Source: Shewanella holmiensis
Lineage (GTDB): Bacteria > Pseudomonadota > Gammaproteobacteria > Enterobacterales > Shewanellaceae
Direction: 5' to 3'
NCBI RefSeq assembly: GCF_025370255.1
Contig: NZ_JAMTCD010000003.1
Location: 1 to 64,000 of the forward strand
Length of the DNA stretch: 64,000 nt
The translations under genes were made by a program, and so were the position numbers. A model generated the notes under the pieces. That model was not told the origin of the DNA, did no database searches, and saw nothing but the letters and a program-made list of their open reading frames with translations. Positions 51,537 through 60,588 of this stretch are shown here, piece after piece. The number at the start of each line of letters is the position of its first letter. Within the stretch, counting starts at the first letter, position 1.

Positions 51537-51805
51537 CTAGGGGCTGTTGATCTTTGCTGGTGGAATTTTGTTCGAGATAAAAACGAATTAAGCGCGGCGA
51601 GTGGAGTGAAGCCTAGCAATCTAAGCAAAGTTCACTCAACAAAGCGTAATTCGTTTTTAGCCGAATCCTTCGGACAGCGTTTGTTGGCCATTTTTACTTC
51701 GTTATCGGCTTATTATGTAGAATAACTACACAGCAAAGCCTCTGCCTTATATAAATGGCCAACAATTCGCTGCAAAAACAACCTTGAAAGATCAACAGCC
51801 CCTAG
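51537..51805. mobile_element. MITE-like element with 19-bp terminal inverted repeats
   Basis: The ends are perfect 19-base inverted repeats, CTAGGGGCTGTTGATCTTT at 51537-51555 and its complement at 51787-51805. The outermost CTAG is a palindrome and may be the target duplication, leaving 15-base ends GGGGCTGTTGATCTT. Inside are two further inverted pairs: AAAAACGAATTA (51579-51590) with TAATTCGTTTTT (51647-51658), enclosing GAGTGAA/TTCACTC; and TTGTTGGCCA (51681-51690) with TGGCCAACAA (51756-51765). There is no reading frame of transposase character. Small size, terminal repeats and no coding capacity fit a non-autonomous element. The family of its helper transposase is unknown. Confidence 0.75.
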
Positions 51806-51948
51806 TGACTCAGTTTGAAAACACTTCAGCATAAATTCGATAATACCTCTTCAGAAAATGACAGTTCATTTGATATGTTATTCAGCAAACTAAGTCAAAA
51901 ATAACAATACAGCCTTAGCATTGTGTTAGGCATAAAAGCTTACAGTCT

Positions 51949-51993
51949 AGTGACTAAAGACTAAGTGATTAAAGACTAAGCGATAAAAATCTA
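51949..51993. repeat. Imperfect 15-base tandem triplicate
   Basis: Three adjacent 15-base units read AGTGACTAAAGACTA, AGTGATTAAAGACTA and AGCGATAAAAATCTA. They lie in the leader of the AEC transporter gene. Confidence 0.85.
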
Positions 51994-52099
51994 ACTGTAT
52001 TAAGCCCAATTGATGACTTTTAGCCATAGTCTAATTGCATCACAACAATCAGAAGTAGTAATGTGGCAACACTATCATTTTGCTAAGGAATTTCTGAGG

Positions 52100-53068
52100 A
52101 TGTCGAGTGTATTTACGCCCCTATTTGCGGTATTCGCCATCATGTTACTAGGTGGTTTAGTCCAAAAATTAAAAATATTGCCTGTCGATACGGATCTTAT
52201 CCTTAATCAATTTGTCTACTATGTCGCTTTCCCCGCTATTTTATTGATTGTTTTAGCCGAAACTCGAATAGAAGATATTATTCAATGGGGATTTATAGCG
52301 GGTTTTAGCCTAGCAATGATTATTACCTATGTGATTGTCATTTTTGTGTCTTTATGGAAAACCCCAAAAAACCAAGCAATCTCTGCTATGCGAGCCCTAA
52401 ACTCAACATTCGGCAATACTGCATTTATTGGCATTCCATTATTAAGCATTATGTTTCCAAATAACAAAATGGCACTAGTCGCTGCAGCGATTGCAAGTTT
52501 ACTCTCTGTCATTATGTTTGCATTTGCACTGGTATCGATAGAGCTAGCCATTAAAAATAAGCAGACTTCTCAACCCGCAATTTTGATTATGGCATCAGCA
52601 TTAGCTAAAAACCCGATTGTTGTAGGCAGCTTAATTGGCATTACTTTATCAGCTTGCCATATCGAACTGCCTGATAGTATTTCATTAATGTTTCATCAAC
52701 TGGGTAACACCTCTAGCCCTTGTGCATTATTCGCTATCGGTATGGTGCTGGTAAAAGCCCTACGCCAGCAAAGTGGTAATAAGCCATTCTCGGCTAGCCT
52801 TGTTGCCGAGCTAAATGCAATCAACTTGCTAAAACTGATAGTTCAACCACTCATTGCATTCGGATTGCTCCATATCTTCGGTGTTGCAAAAGAGCTAATC
52901 GCCATGGGTGTAATTTTAGCAGCATTACCCACTGCAGCGAGCGTGTACTTACTTGCAGACCGTTATAAAGTGCACGCCAATGTCAGTGCCCAAGCTATTC
53001 TCTACGGTACCTTAGTGACGTTTTTCAGTTTGCCGATTATTGAAACGCTACTAAAATCCTATGGTTAA
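52100..53068 (+). CDS. AEC family transporter (auxin efflux carrier type)
   Basis: From ATG 52100 the product has 322 residues. This start follows AAGGAA by 9 bases, whereas the open frame from 52010 has an unlikely polar extension. The protein has about ten membrane spans in two halves, with LFAVFAIMLLGGLVQKLKILP at the start and FVYYVAFPAILLIVLAETRI. The helix-breaking motif NSTFGNTAFIGIPLLSIMF and the second-half ALPTAASVYLLADRYKVH are characteristic of the family (PF03547). Bacterial members export or exchange organic acids such as malate or malonate; the substrate here is not known. It stands alone between the MITE-like element and recN. Confidence 0.9.
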   Translation: MSSVFTPLFAVFAIMLLGGLVQKLKILPVDTDLILNQFVYYVAFPAILLIVLAETRIEDIIQWGFIAGFSLAMIITYVIVIFVSLWKTPKNQAISAMRALNSTFGNTAFIGIPLLSIMFPNNKMALVAAAIASLLSVIMFAFALVSIELAIKNKQTSQPAILIMASALAKNPIVVGSLIGITLSACHIELPDSISLMFHQLGNTSSPCALFAIGMVLVKALRQQSGNKPFSASLVAELNAINLLKLIVQPLIAFGLLHIFGVAKELIAMGVILAALPTAASVYLLADRYKVHANVSAQAILYGTLVTFFSLPIIETLLKSYG

Positions 53069-53123
53069 ATATCACTCACTAACAGATTCACAAACAACCA
53101 AAGATAATTTTCCATCAACCACT

Positions 53124-53167
53124 TTACTGTATAAAAAATCAGTATATACTGTTTATCAATACAGTAG
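53124..53167 (+). promoter_or_regulatory. recN promoter with two LexA boxes
   Basis: TTTACT (53124-53129) and TATACT (53146-53151) are spaced by 16 bases. Box 2 (53148-53167) is a perfect CTGT-N8-ACAG. Box 1 (53126-53145) reads CTGT-N8-TCAG, one base off consensus. The two boxes are separated by 2 bases and cover the whole promoter. Tandem operators before recN are also known in E. coli. Confidence 0.92.
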
Positions 53168-53196
53168 TTTGGTAGTTTCATTGACAGGAATTCATT

Positions 53197-54855
53197 ATGC
53201 TTTGCCAACTCAGCATCAACAATTTTGCTATCGTGCGTTTTTTAGAATTAGATTTTAAAGCCGGTATGACCACCATCACGGGTGAAACAGGTGCCGGTAA
53301 ATCTATTGCTATTGATGCACTTGGTTTGTGTTTAGGTAATCGCAGTGATGCCAATACGGTTCGACCTGGCGCCAATAAAACAGAAGTCAGTGCTAGATTC
53401 ACCTTACACGATGTTCCTCAAGCTAAGCGTTGGTTGGAAGATAACGATTTGGATAACGAAGATGATTGTATTCTTCGTAGAACCATTAACAGTGATGGCC
53501 GCTCCCGTGCCTATATAAATGGCAATCCTGTGCCAATTACCCAGCTAAAAGCCATTGGCCAATTGCTCATCGGTATTCATGGCCAGCATGCCCACCATGC
53601 AATGCTCAAAAGTGAACATCAACTGACGTTGCTCGATAGCTATGCCAATCATAAATTATTAATCGATACTGTGCAGGCAAGTTACCAGCGAACAAAACAA
53701 GCTGAAAACGATTTAAAAATTTTAGAACTTGCACAACATGAGCGTATTTCTCGCAAGCAATTACTGCAATATCAAGTTGAAGAATTAGATGAATTTAACT
53801 TAGGCGAAGGAGAGTTTGACGAAATTGAGCAAGAACATAAACGTCTTGCAAATGGCACTGAGCTTATCGAGTCATGTCAGGCTAGTTTAGCGTTATTGTC
53901 TGAAGACGATGAAGTCAATATTGAGTCATTGCTAAACAAAGTCATTCATTTAGCCGATAACTTACAAACGGTAGACGATAAACTTGCTCCTGTAGCCAAT
54001 ATGCTCAATGAAGCATTAATCAGAATACAAGAAAGCTCGGGTGAAATTGAAGACTACTTAAGCCGTTTAGAGTTAGACCCAGAGCATTTTGCATATTTAG
54101 AAAAACGCTTATCAAGTGCTATGCAACTGGCGCGCAAACATCATGTTAGCCCAGAAGACTTATCGGCACATCACGCACAACTAAAAGCTGAATTACTCGA
54201 ACTATCTGATGATGAAACAAAATTAGATGAAGTCAGACAAGCTTTAGTGACCCATCGCGAAGCCTATCTAGTGCATGCACAAAAACTCAGCCAAAGTCGG
54301 ACTCGCTATGCAAAAGAGCTTGATAAACTCGTGACACAATCTATTCATGAACTCAATATGCCTAAGGGACAATTTAAGATTGCAGTCAACTTTAATCCCG
54401 AGATGAACAATAGCTTAGGCTGTGATCAAGTTGAATTTTTAGTGACCACTAACCCAGGCCAGCCTTTGCAACCCATTGCTAAAGTGGCATCTGGAGGTGA
54501 GCTGTCAAGAATAGGTTTAGGCGTTCAAGTTATTACCGCTAAAAAAGTATCAACTCCAACACTTATATTTGATGAGGTTGATGTCGGTATTTCTGGCCCA
54601 ACCGCAGCAGTGGTAGGCAGAATGCTCAGAAGCTTAGGTGAATCAACCCAAGTATTTTGTGTTACCCATTTACCACAAGTCGCCGGTAACGGCCATCAAC
54701 ACATGTTTGTTAACAAGTTTAATAAAGCCGGGCAGACTGAAACCACAATGAAAAACCTTGATAAAGAACAACGAATTAATGAGCTAGCACGCTTATTAGG
54801 CGGAGATGCCATCACAGAAAACACCCTAGCAAATGCTAGGGAGTTATTGCAATAG
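53197..54855 (+). CDS. recN: DNA repair protein RecN
   Basis: RecN is an SMC-like ATPase used in repair of double-strand breaks. The 552-residue protein starts MLCQLSINNFAIVRFLELDF, with Walker A TGETGAGKSIAID (about 29-36). A long helical, coiled-coil middle has LLQYQVEELDEFNLGEGEFDEIEQEH. The ABC signature region is ASGGELSRIGLG, Walker B LIFDEVDVGISG (Asp near 459) and the His-switch FCVTHLPQVAG. Length matches E. coli RecN (553). LexA operators show SOS control. Confidence 0.98.
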   Translation: MLCQLSINNFAIVRFLELDFKAGMTTITGETGAGKSIAIDALGLCLGNRSDANTVRPGANKTEVSARFTLHDVPQAKRWLEDNDLDNEDDCILRRTINSDGRSRAYINGNPVPITQLKAIGQLLIGIHGQHAHHAMLKSEHQLTLLDSYANHKLLIDTVQASYQRTKQAENDLKILELAQHERISRKQLLQYQVEELDEFNLGEGEFDEIEQEHKRLANGTELIESCQASLALLSEDDEVNIESLLNKVIHLADNLQTVDDKLAPVANMLNEALIRIQESSGEIEDYLSRLELDPEHFAYLEKRLSSAMQLARKHHVSPEDLSAHHAQLKAELLELSDDETKLDEVRQALVTHREAYLVHAQKLSQSRTRYAKELDKLVTQSIHELNMPKGQFKIAVNFNPEMNNSLGCDQVEFLVTTNPGQPLQPIAKVASGGELSRIGLGVQVITAKKVSTPTLIFDEVDVGISGPTAAVVGRMLRSLGESTQVFCVTHLPQVAGNGHQHMFVNKFNKAGQTETTMKNLDKEQRINELARLLGGDAITENTLANARELLQ

Positions 54856-54927
54856 CACAGTAATAGGGATACCTTTTAAAATCAGGATTATTTATAAAAT
54901 AATCGTTAAATACATCAAGGAAGAACA

Positions 54928-56115
54928 ATGCTAAAAAAAATGGCAAAAATAATCGGCTATAGTGTACTTTCGTTAACCTTTGTTTTTGTAGTTTTATTTG
55001 CAAGTGCACTTTACATTAATTCACAGGATCGTTTTTTGTCTGTGAATAGCCAACAGCTAGAAAAGTGGGCTCAATTAGCCGAAAAGGACGTTGAACACAT
55101 CAGTGAGGCGGATAATGCGTTCAAATTTTCTCAGCAAATAGTTGGCACTCAGTTAGCTCCGATAACCCTACCTTTAACCGAGGATGACAATCTTGTATTA
55201 AGACAATACAAACAAGCTTGTTATCAATCTTCGATAGAGCAATGCCAAACTTTTATTGCTAAAAACCTTTCACAAATTCAATTAATGGTACAAAACCATG
55301 CTGAGTTAATTGCTCAATATCATCAATTGATGACTTTGCCAGTCTGGCATGAAAATATTGATGTTAGCGTTGAAAGGCCACAACTGAACTTTGCTGCATT
55401 ATTTGAAATACAGCAAATTACAGAGATTAATGCGCTGCTTTCGTCTCGACCTGATAGCCCAAGTATCATTAATGACTTCCTCAATGATGACTATCGATTT
55501 TGGCATAATGTTTTTCACTCCTCTTCATACCTAATTACTTATAGCCTCGCGGGCAATAGGATGAAAAGTAATTTAGAGCGCGGTGTGAAATTGCTTTCAC
55601 TCGAAGATGCAGACAAAGGAACTTATCCGATATCCTGGACACTCGATAATGAGTTATCAGTAGAAAGTATCCAACGAGTGTTTGCTGGTGAATACATTTT
55701 CGGCAAAAGAGTAATGAACACTTTACTTGAAAATTCATACCAGCTAACGGATTTTGAGTTTTATTCACAATGGATTTTGGGTCATTTTTTCAAAATTAAT
55801 GACAGTTTGAATATCAATTCCGAAGTATTGTTAGCACAATATCAGAAAGTGATGTTAGAAAAACAAAGTTTGGATAATAAGATAAGTAACACAGATATTA
55901 ACGCAAAATTTAAGACAATTGATGATGAGTTAATGCAAAAATTTTCTTATTGCCAAATGGATACAACGATTGAGCAACTGTGGGCGCTGCAATATAACCC
56001 GATTGGCAAAATGCTAAGCTGCTCTCCACCCTATATAGACAAATATTTTGATATTGTTCAGGACATTAAAAAGCTTCAACAGCAATCCACAAATCTACGA
56101 GTCAGTTTGAAGTAA
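54928..56115 (+). CDS. Membrane-anchored protein of unknown function
   Basis: This 395-residue protein has one N-terminal membrane span (IIGYSVLSLTFVFVVLFASAL), and the remainder, rich in Gln, Leu and Asn, is predicted outside the cytoplasm and largely helical. It contains isolated Cys pairs (QACYQSSIEQCQTF and later FSYCQMD, LSCSP) that could form disulfides. No family is recognised. AAGGAAGAAC lies 6 bases before the ATG. It starts 72 bases after recN on the same strand, so read-through from the SOS promoter is possible. It converges with pgpA, with only 21 bases between the stops. The gene is more AT-rich than its neighbours. Confidence 0.75.
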   Translation: MLKKMAKIIGYSVLSLTFVFVVLFASALYINSQDRFLSVNSQQLEKWAQLAEKDVEHISEADNAFKFSQQIVGTQLAPITLPLTEDDNLVLRQYKQACYQSSIEQCQTFIAKNLSQIQLMVQNHAELIAQYHQLMTLPVWHENIDVSVERPQLNFAALFEIQQITEINALLSSRPDSPSIINDFLNDDYRFWHNVFHSSSYLITYSLAGNRMKSNLERGVKLLSLEDADKGTYPISWTLDNELSVESIQRVFAGEYIFGKRVMNTLLENSYQLTDFEFYSQWILGHFFKINDSLNINSEVLLAQYQKVMLEKQSLDNKISNTDINAKFKTIDDELMQKFSYCQMDTTIEQLWALQYNPIGKMLSCSPPYIDKYFDIVQDIKKLQQQSTNLRVSLK

Positions 56116-56136
56116 CACATTATAATAAAGGTGTTA

Positions 56137-56631
56137 TTATCCGAAGGTATAAGCTGCTATTTGCAAACAGATAGCAGCAAAAATGCCCGCCAGAACATCG
56201 TCAATCATAATACCAAAACCACCGTGCACTTTGGCATCTAGCCAGCGAATTGGCCAAGGTTTGATGATGTCAAAAAATCTAAAAAAGATAAAACCGACAA
56301 TCAACCATGTTAAACCAGCAGGAGCTGCAATCATGGTAATAAGTAAACCTGCCACTTCATCCCAAACAATCGCACCATGGTCATGCACTTGCATATCTTT
56401 GGCTGCTTTGTCACAAATATAGACGCCAATAATCACACTGAACACCGTTAACGCCAGATAGACAGGCAAACTCAGCTGACACATTAACAAATAAAGCGGA
56501 ACGGCCGCGAGAGTACCAAATGTACCAGGCGCTTTAGCCGCTAAACCGCTACCAAAGCCTAATGCAAGAAAGTGGATCGGGTGAGAAAGGCGTAAACGCT
56601 TTACGGCGGGATCTTGTGATAGTAAATTCAT
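56137..56631 (-). CDS. pgpA: Phosphatidylglycerophosphatase A
   Basis: PgpA removes phosphate from phosphatidylglycerophosphate to give phosphatidylglycerol in the inner membrane. The 164-residue protein has the family motifs FGSGLAAKAPGTFGTLAAVPLY, HGAIVWDEVAGLLITMI, FIFFRFFDIIKPWPIRWLD and GGFGIMIDDVLAGIFAA, with three to four spans. Its start overlaps the thiL stop by one base (TAATG). Order nusB-thiL-pgpA is as in E. coli. Confidence 0.96.
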   Translation of the reverse strand: MNLLSQDPAVKRLRLSHPIHFLALGFGSGLAAKAPGTFGTLAAVPLYLLMCQLSLPVYLALTVFSVIIGVYICDKAAKDMQVHDHGAIVWDEVAGLLITMIAAPAGLTWLIVGFIFFRFFDIIKPWPIRWLDAKVHGGFGIMIDDVLAGIFAAICLQIAAYTFG

Positions 56632-57587
56632 TAGAAATGCTCAAAACCTTTGAATTCAGGAGTAAAAGGCTGACCATCTAAGGTAAATTTAATTTTATTA
56701 CCTGAGCAAATTTGGCCAATTTTAACAAACTTTACACCCGCATGAAGTAATGCGGTATCAATTGCCCCACGTTGTGCTTCAGGAACAGTGAAAAGTAACT
56801 CGTAGTCTTCACCACCAGTAAGTGCATAGGCTAAAGCCTGCTCAGCACCGACACTCTCGGTGAGTGAACTGGATAATGGGATTGCATTGGCATCGATCAC
56901 CGCACCGACATTAGAGGCCTTGAGGATATGAGAAAGATCGGAAACTAAACCATCAGATAAATCAATGGCACTTGAAGCTAATCCTCTTAAAGCCTGCCCT
57001 GCTAACACACGCGGTGTTGGGTAATAATGGCGGTTTAGTAAATACTCTTTGTGTTCGGGTTTTATAACCTGTTTGTTTCTGAGCATATCAAGACCTAAGG
57101 CCGAGTCACCTAAGCTGCCAGTCACAAATACCCAGTCACCAATTTTGGCTCCACTGCGCTTTAGCGCCTTACCTTTAGGGACTTGGCCATTAATGGTGAC
57201 ATTAATACAACGAGGACCGCGAGTCGTGTCGCCACCAACCAATGCCACACCGTAGTATTCCGCAGCTTCAAATAGTCCGCTACTGAAATCAGCAAGCCAT
57301 TGTTGGTTAACATCCGGTAATGACAGCGCAAGAGTCATCCAAGCAGGCTCTGCTCCCATAGCTGCAAGGTCTGAAAGATTTACCGCAAGAGATTTATAAC
57401 CCAGTGCATGCGCAGGCATATCTGCAAAGAAATGAACCCCTTCAACTAAAGTGTCACATGAAATGGCAATCACTTTACCTTCAGCAGGTTGAACCAAAGC
57501 ACAATCATCGCCAATACCGAGCATGACATCGCGACGTTTTTGGCCTTTATTCTTAAAAAATTGTTCGATAAGTTGGAATTCTTTCAC
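56631..57587 (-). CDS. thiL: Thiamine-monophosphate kinase
   Basis: ThiL phosphorylates thiamine monophosphate to the active diphosphate with ATP. The 318-residue protein has the PurM-like fold with MLGIGDDCALVQPAEGK, AISCDTLVEGVHFF, LAVNLSDLAAMGAEP, VALVGGDTTRGP, DLSDGLVSDLSHIL and ALTGGEDYELLFTV. All the metal-binding Asp motifs are present. It is separated from nusB by a terminator, so it may be transcribed partly by its own promoter. Confidence 0.97.
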   Translation of the reverse strand: MKEFQLIEQFFKNKGQKRRDVMLGIGDDCALVQPAEGKVIAISCDTLVEGVHFFADMPAHALGYKSLAVNLSDLAAMGAEPAWMTLALSLPDVNQQWLADFSSGLFEAAEYYGVALVGGDTTRGPRCINVTINGQVPKGKALKRSGAKIGDWVFVTGSLGDSALGLDMLRNKQVIKPEHKEYLLNRHYYPTPRVLAGQALRGLASSAIDLSDGLVSDLSHILKASNVGAVIDANAIPLSSSLTESVGAEQALAYALTGGEDYELLFTVPEAQRGAIDTALLHAGVKFVKIGQICSGNKIKFTLDGQPFTPEFKGFEHF

Positions 57588-57640
57588 GCTAACTCCGGTG
57601 CGGATCCTCGCCCTGCTAACTTTGATGCATTTTGATACAA

Positions 57641-57668
57641 ATAAAAACGGTATCCGAAGATACCGTTT
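57641..57668 (-). terminator. Terminator between nusB and thiL
   Basis: On the minus strand AAACGGTATC-TTCG-GATACCGTTT is a perfect 10-bp stem with a stable UUCG loop, followed by TTATT. It lies just after the nusB stop and could limit transcription into thiL. Confidence 0.85.
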
Positions 57669-57674
57669 CTAGCA

Positions 57675-58079
57675 TTACTTGTTTTTAACGATCTTATCTA
57701 ATAAACCGTTAACGAACTTATGACTATCATCAGCACCGAAGGCTTTCGCAAGTTCGATACCTTCATTAATGGCAACCTTAAAAGGGACATCTTTTTTGAA
57801 AGTCAGTTCAAATGTTGCTAAGCGTACGATGGCTTTTTCTACTGGTGACACTTCACTAAAATCACGATCTAAGTGTGGTTTTAATAACTCATCAATTTGA
57901 GCCACTTTAGCAGTTACACCTGCTAATAACTCACGAAAATAAGCAACATCGACACCGTCTAAACTTTGTTCTGTTAAGAATTCATGTTCAACATCAGCAA
58001 CATTGTTGTCTGTCAGTTGCCATGAATAAATAGCTTGAACGGCTAAACGGCGTGCCTTACGGCGCTCTGAAGGCTTCAT
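57675..58079 (-). CDS. nusB: Transcription antitermination factor NusB
   Basis: NusB binds boxA RNA with S10 (NusE) and aids antitermination of ribosomal RNA operons. The 134-residue helical protein reads [21 protein letters not shown] near the start (the Arg-rich RNA-binding face), then [52 protein letters not shown] and the C-terminal [11 protein letters not shown]. Length is typical (139 in E. coli). It starts 11 bases after ribH, as in other gammaproteobacteria. Confidence 0.97.
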   Translation of the reverse strand: MKPSERRKARRLAVQAIYSWQLTDNNVADVEHEFLTEQSLDGVDVAYFRELLAGVTAKVAQIDELLKPHLDRDFSEVSPVEKAIVRLATFELTFKKDVPFKVAINEGIELAKAFGADDSHKFVNGLLDKIVKNK

Positions 58080-58090
58080 TAAATTTCCTA

Positions 58091-58570
58091 CTATACCAAC
58101 TGTTGTTCTAACTCTTGCAGTACGTTAACCATTTCTAACAGGCTTAATGCAGCTTCGCCGCCCTTATTGCCTGCTTTTGTACCCGAGCGCTCAATAGCTT
58201 GCTCAATGGTATCTGTTGTTAACACACCAAAAGAAACGGGGATGTCATACTCTAATGCTACTTGAGCAAGTCCCTTGTTACATTCACCGGCAACCATGTC
58301 AAAGTGAGGCGTACCACCACGAATAACTGCACCTAATGAAATAATACCGTCAAATTTACCACTTGCTGCAACACGACGGGCAGCTAATGGTAATTCCACT
58401 GCGCCAGGTACACGCACAACAGTAATGTTGTCATCTTGAACCTGACCAAAACGTTTTAAAGTATCAATTGCGCCACTGAGCAGGCTTTCAACAACAAAGC
58501 TATTGAAACGCGATACTACGATCGCCACTTTGGCATTTTTCGCTTCGATATTACCTTGAACTATGTTCAT
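58091..58570 (-). CDS. ribH: 6,7-dimethyl-8-ribityllumazine synthase
   Basis: RibH condenses the ribityl-aminopyrimidine with dihydroxybutanone phosphate, the penultimate riboflavin step. From ATG 58570 the protein has 159 residues ([25 protein letters not shown]). The frame is open to 58642 but the extra residues are not shared by the family. It has [32 protein letters not shown] and [27 protein letters not shown]; the His in GGTPHF-D is the catalytic residue. Residue order matches lumazine synthases that assemble into large icosahedral or decameric shells. Confidence 0.97.
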   Translation of the reverse strand: MNIVQGNIEAKNAKVAIVVSRFNSFVVESLLSGAIDTLKRFGQVQDDNITVVRVPGAVELPLAARRVAASGKFDGIISLGAVIRGGTPHFDMVAGECNKGLAQVALEYDIPVSFGVLTTDTIEQAIERSGTKAGNKGGEAALSLLEMVNVLQELEQQLV

Positions 58571-58691
58571 TTTTATCTTACCTAATTTAGCTAAAGCACC
58601 CAGCTTGGGCGAAAGAGGCGGTATGATAACACAGCCGACCACTCTGAGCGCAATGCAATTATTGAAATTGTTAAACTGAAAGGGTTAATTT

Positions 58692-59795
58692 TTACTCTGA
58701 AACATATTCAGTCACTTGCAGACCAAAGCCTGATAATGAGTGATATTGCTTAGGTGAACTCAACAAACGCATGGATGTCACGCCTAAACTAGACAAAATT
58801 TGCGAGCCTACACCCACGCGACGAGAAGTTCCCTGCCATTGCGCTGGAGCAGTTGCTTCACCATTATCTTGCGCTTCAAATGACTTCACTTTGGCTAAAA
58901 TATGGCTCGTATGCTCTTGGTTGCCCAATAACACTAACACCCCACCTTCTTGCGCAATGCGCGCCATGGCTTTTTCTAATGGCCAACTACGCTTTTGATC
59001 GCGCTCTGAATGTAATAAATCATTGAAGGTATTTTGTAAGTGAACTCGCACCAAACTATTAGCAGTGACTTCACCTTTTATCAATGCATAGTGCAGTTGA
59101 TTATCAATGGTGTCTCTGAATGTGACCATATCAAAATCACCAAAACGAGTCGGTAATTTACACTTAGCTTCCCGTACTACGGTCGTTTCTTTATTGTTAC
59201 GATATTCGATTAAATCAGCAATTGTGCCGATTTTAATACCGTGCTTTTCACTGAAAACTTCTAAATCTGGACAGCGTGCCATAGTGCCATCTTCATTTAA
59301 AATTTCAACAATCACGCCCGATGGTTCAAAGCCTGCAAGACGAGCCAGATCGCAACCCGCTTCGGTATGCCCAGCACGAATTAACACGCCACCGTCCTGA
59401 GCCATTAATGGAAATATATGCCCTGGTTGCACTAAATCAGCTGCTTTGGCATTTTTTGCCACTGCGGCTTGCACGGTTACCGCTCTATCGTGGGCAGATA
59501 TACCTGTGGTAACACCTTCTGCGGCTTCAATTGAAACGGTAAAATTCGTCGAAAACTGAGCGTTATTATTGGTGACCATTAAAGGGAGATTTAGTTGTTG
59601 GCAACGGGCTTTTGTCATGGTTTGACAAATTAATCCACGACCATAAGTTGCCATAAAATTAATCGCTTCTGGTGTGACACACTCAGCAGCCATGATCAAG
59701 TCACCTTCATTCTCTCTATCTTCATCATCCATTAAAATAACCATTTTACCTTGGCGGATATCTTCGATGATTTCTTCTATGCTATGTAAAGCCAT
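58692..59795 (-). CDS. ribBX: Dihydroxybutanone phosphate synthase with degenerate GTP cyclohydrolase II-like domain (RibBX)
   Basis: RibB converts ribulose 5-phosphate to dihydroxybutanone phosphate for riboflavin. Residues about 1-200 carry all RibB signatures: [20 protein letters not shown] (acidic metal site), [70 protein letters not shown]. The C-terminal part (about 205-367) aligns with GTP cyclohydrolase II, but where the CxxxxxxxxxxCxC zinc motif should be it reads [19 protein letters not shown], with no Cys. This is the RibX variant described from Shewanella, with a cyclohydrolase-like domain that lacks activity; a separate ribA must then supply the step elsewhere. It sits between ribE and ribH. 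Confidence 0.93.
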   Translation of the reverse strand: MALHSIEEIIEDIRQGKMVILMDDEDRENEGDLIMAAECVTPEAINFMATYGRGLICQTMTKARCQQLNLPLMVTNNNAQFSTNFTVSIEAAEGVTTGISAHDRAVTVQAAVAKNAKAADLVQPGHIFPLMAQDGGVLIRAGHTEAGCDLARLAGFEPSGVIVEILNEDGTMARCPDLEVFSEKHGIKIGTIADLIEYRNNKETTVVREAKCKLPTRFGDFDMVTFRDTIDNQLHYALIKGEVTANSLVRVHLQNTFNDLLHSERDQKRSWPLEKAMARIAQEGGVLVLLGNQEHTSHILAKVKSFEAQDNGEATAPAQWQGTSRRVGVGSQILSSLGVTSMRLLSSPKQYHSLSGFGLQVTEYVSE

Positions 59796-59874
59796 GTGGG
59801 AACCTTTAATCGTTATTAATTATGATTGCTTGTGGGGTCGAACTTTAGGTTTACGTTTATCTGTTTTAACCTGT

Positions 59875-60531
59875 TTATTTCATAAATCCGGCATTAGCTA
59901 ACATTGCCATTGTTACGCCAGATTTAGGATGATGCTCTGCTTGCGGCTGCATTAACCTTTCAAGGTATCGAGCGATCAAATCAACTTCAATATTAACGCT
60001 ATCACCCGCTTTCAAATTGATCAGTGTAGTTTCGCTGGCGGTGTGCGGAACGATTGTTAATCTAAATGAGTTCGCTTTCACTTCGTTTACGGTCAAACTT
60101 ACGCCATCTATAGTTATCGAACCTTTATGAGCTATGTATTTAGCTAACGTCGCGGGAGCTGTTAACCAAAACTCTATGGCCTGACCGCGATGCTCGCACA
60201 CATCAACTTTGGCAATACCATCAACATGACCGCTGACCATATGACCACCTAAACGGGTCGTCGCGGTAACCGCTTTCTCTAAATTGACTTTTTGTCCAAC
60301 CTTGTAATTTGCAAAACCGGTTAATGCCACGGTTTCTGCAGAGACATCGGCAACATAGCCGTCAGCCAAACATTGCACCACGGTTAAACAAACACCATTA
60401 GTAGCGATGCTGTCACCTAATTTAACATCAGATAAATCAAGTTTACCGCTAGCCACGGTCAAACGAATATCATTACCTTTACGTTCAATTTTTCGTAACG
60501 AGCCTAGGGCTTCAATAATGCCAGTAAACAT
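59875..60531 (-). CDS. ribE: Riboflavin synthase alpha chain
   Basis: This enzyme dismutates two lumazine molecules to riboflavin. The 218-residue protein has two lumazine-binding repeats: MFTGIIEALGSLRKIERKGND with GDSIATNGVCLTVVQ, and HMVSGHVDGIAKVDV with KGSITIDGVSLTVNEV. The conserved trimer contacts are present. It is called ribC in some E. coli nomenclature and ribE in others. Between ribD and ribBX in the same direction. Length is typical (213 in E. coli). Confidence 0.97.
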   Translation of the reverse strand: MFTGIIEALGSLRKIERKGNDIRLTVASGKLDLSDVKLGDSIATNGVCLTVVQCLADGYVADVSAETVALTGFANYKVGQKVNLEKAVTATTRLGGHMVSGHVDGIAKVDVCEHRGQAIEFWLTAPATLAKYIAHKGSITIDGVSLTVNEVKANSFRLTIVPHTASETTLINLKAGDSVNIEVDLIARYLERLMQPQAEHHPKSGVTMAMLANAGFMK

Positions 60532-60588
60532 AATGACTCACTTATATAGAAAATGCTCAACACTGCTGAACATGTATAATTAACTATT

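Larger units (their letters stand above)
51330..52099. other. Intergenic region with terminator, MITE-like element and short repeats
   Basis: The 770-base gap holds a terminator (51383-51413), a 269-base inverted-repeat element (51537-51805), a 15-base triplicate (51949-51993) and the leader of the AEC transporter gene. No gene is seen in it. Confidence 0.6.
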
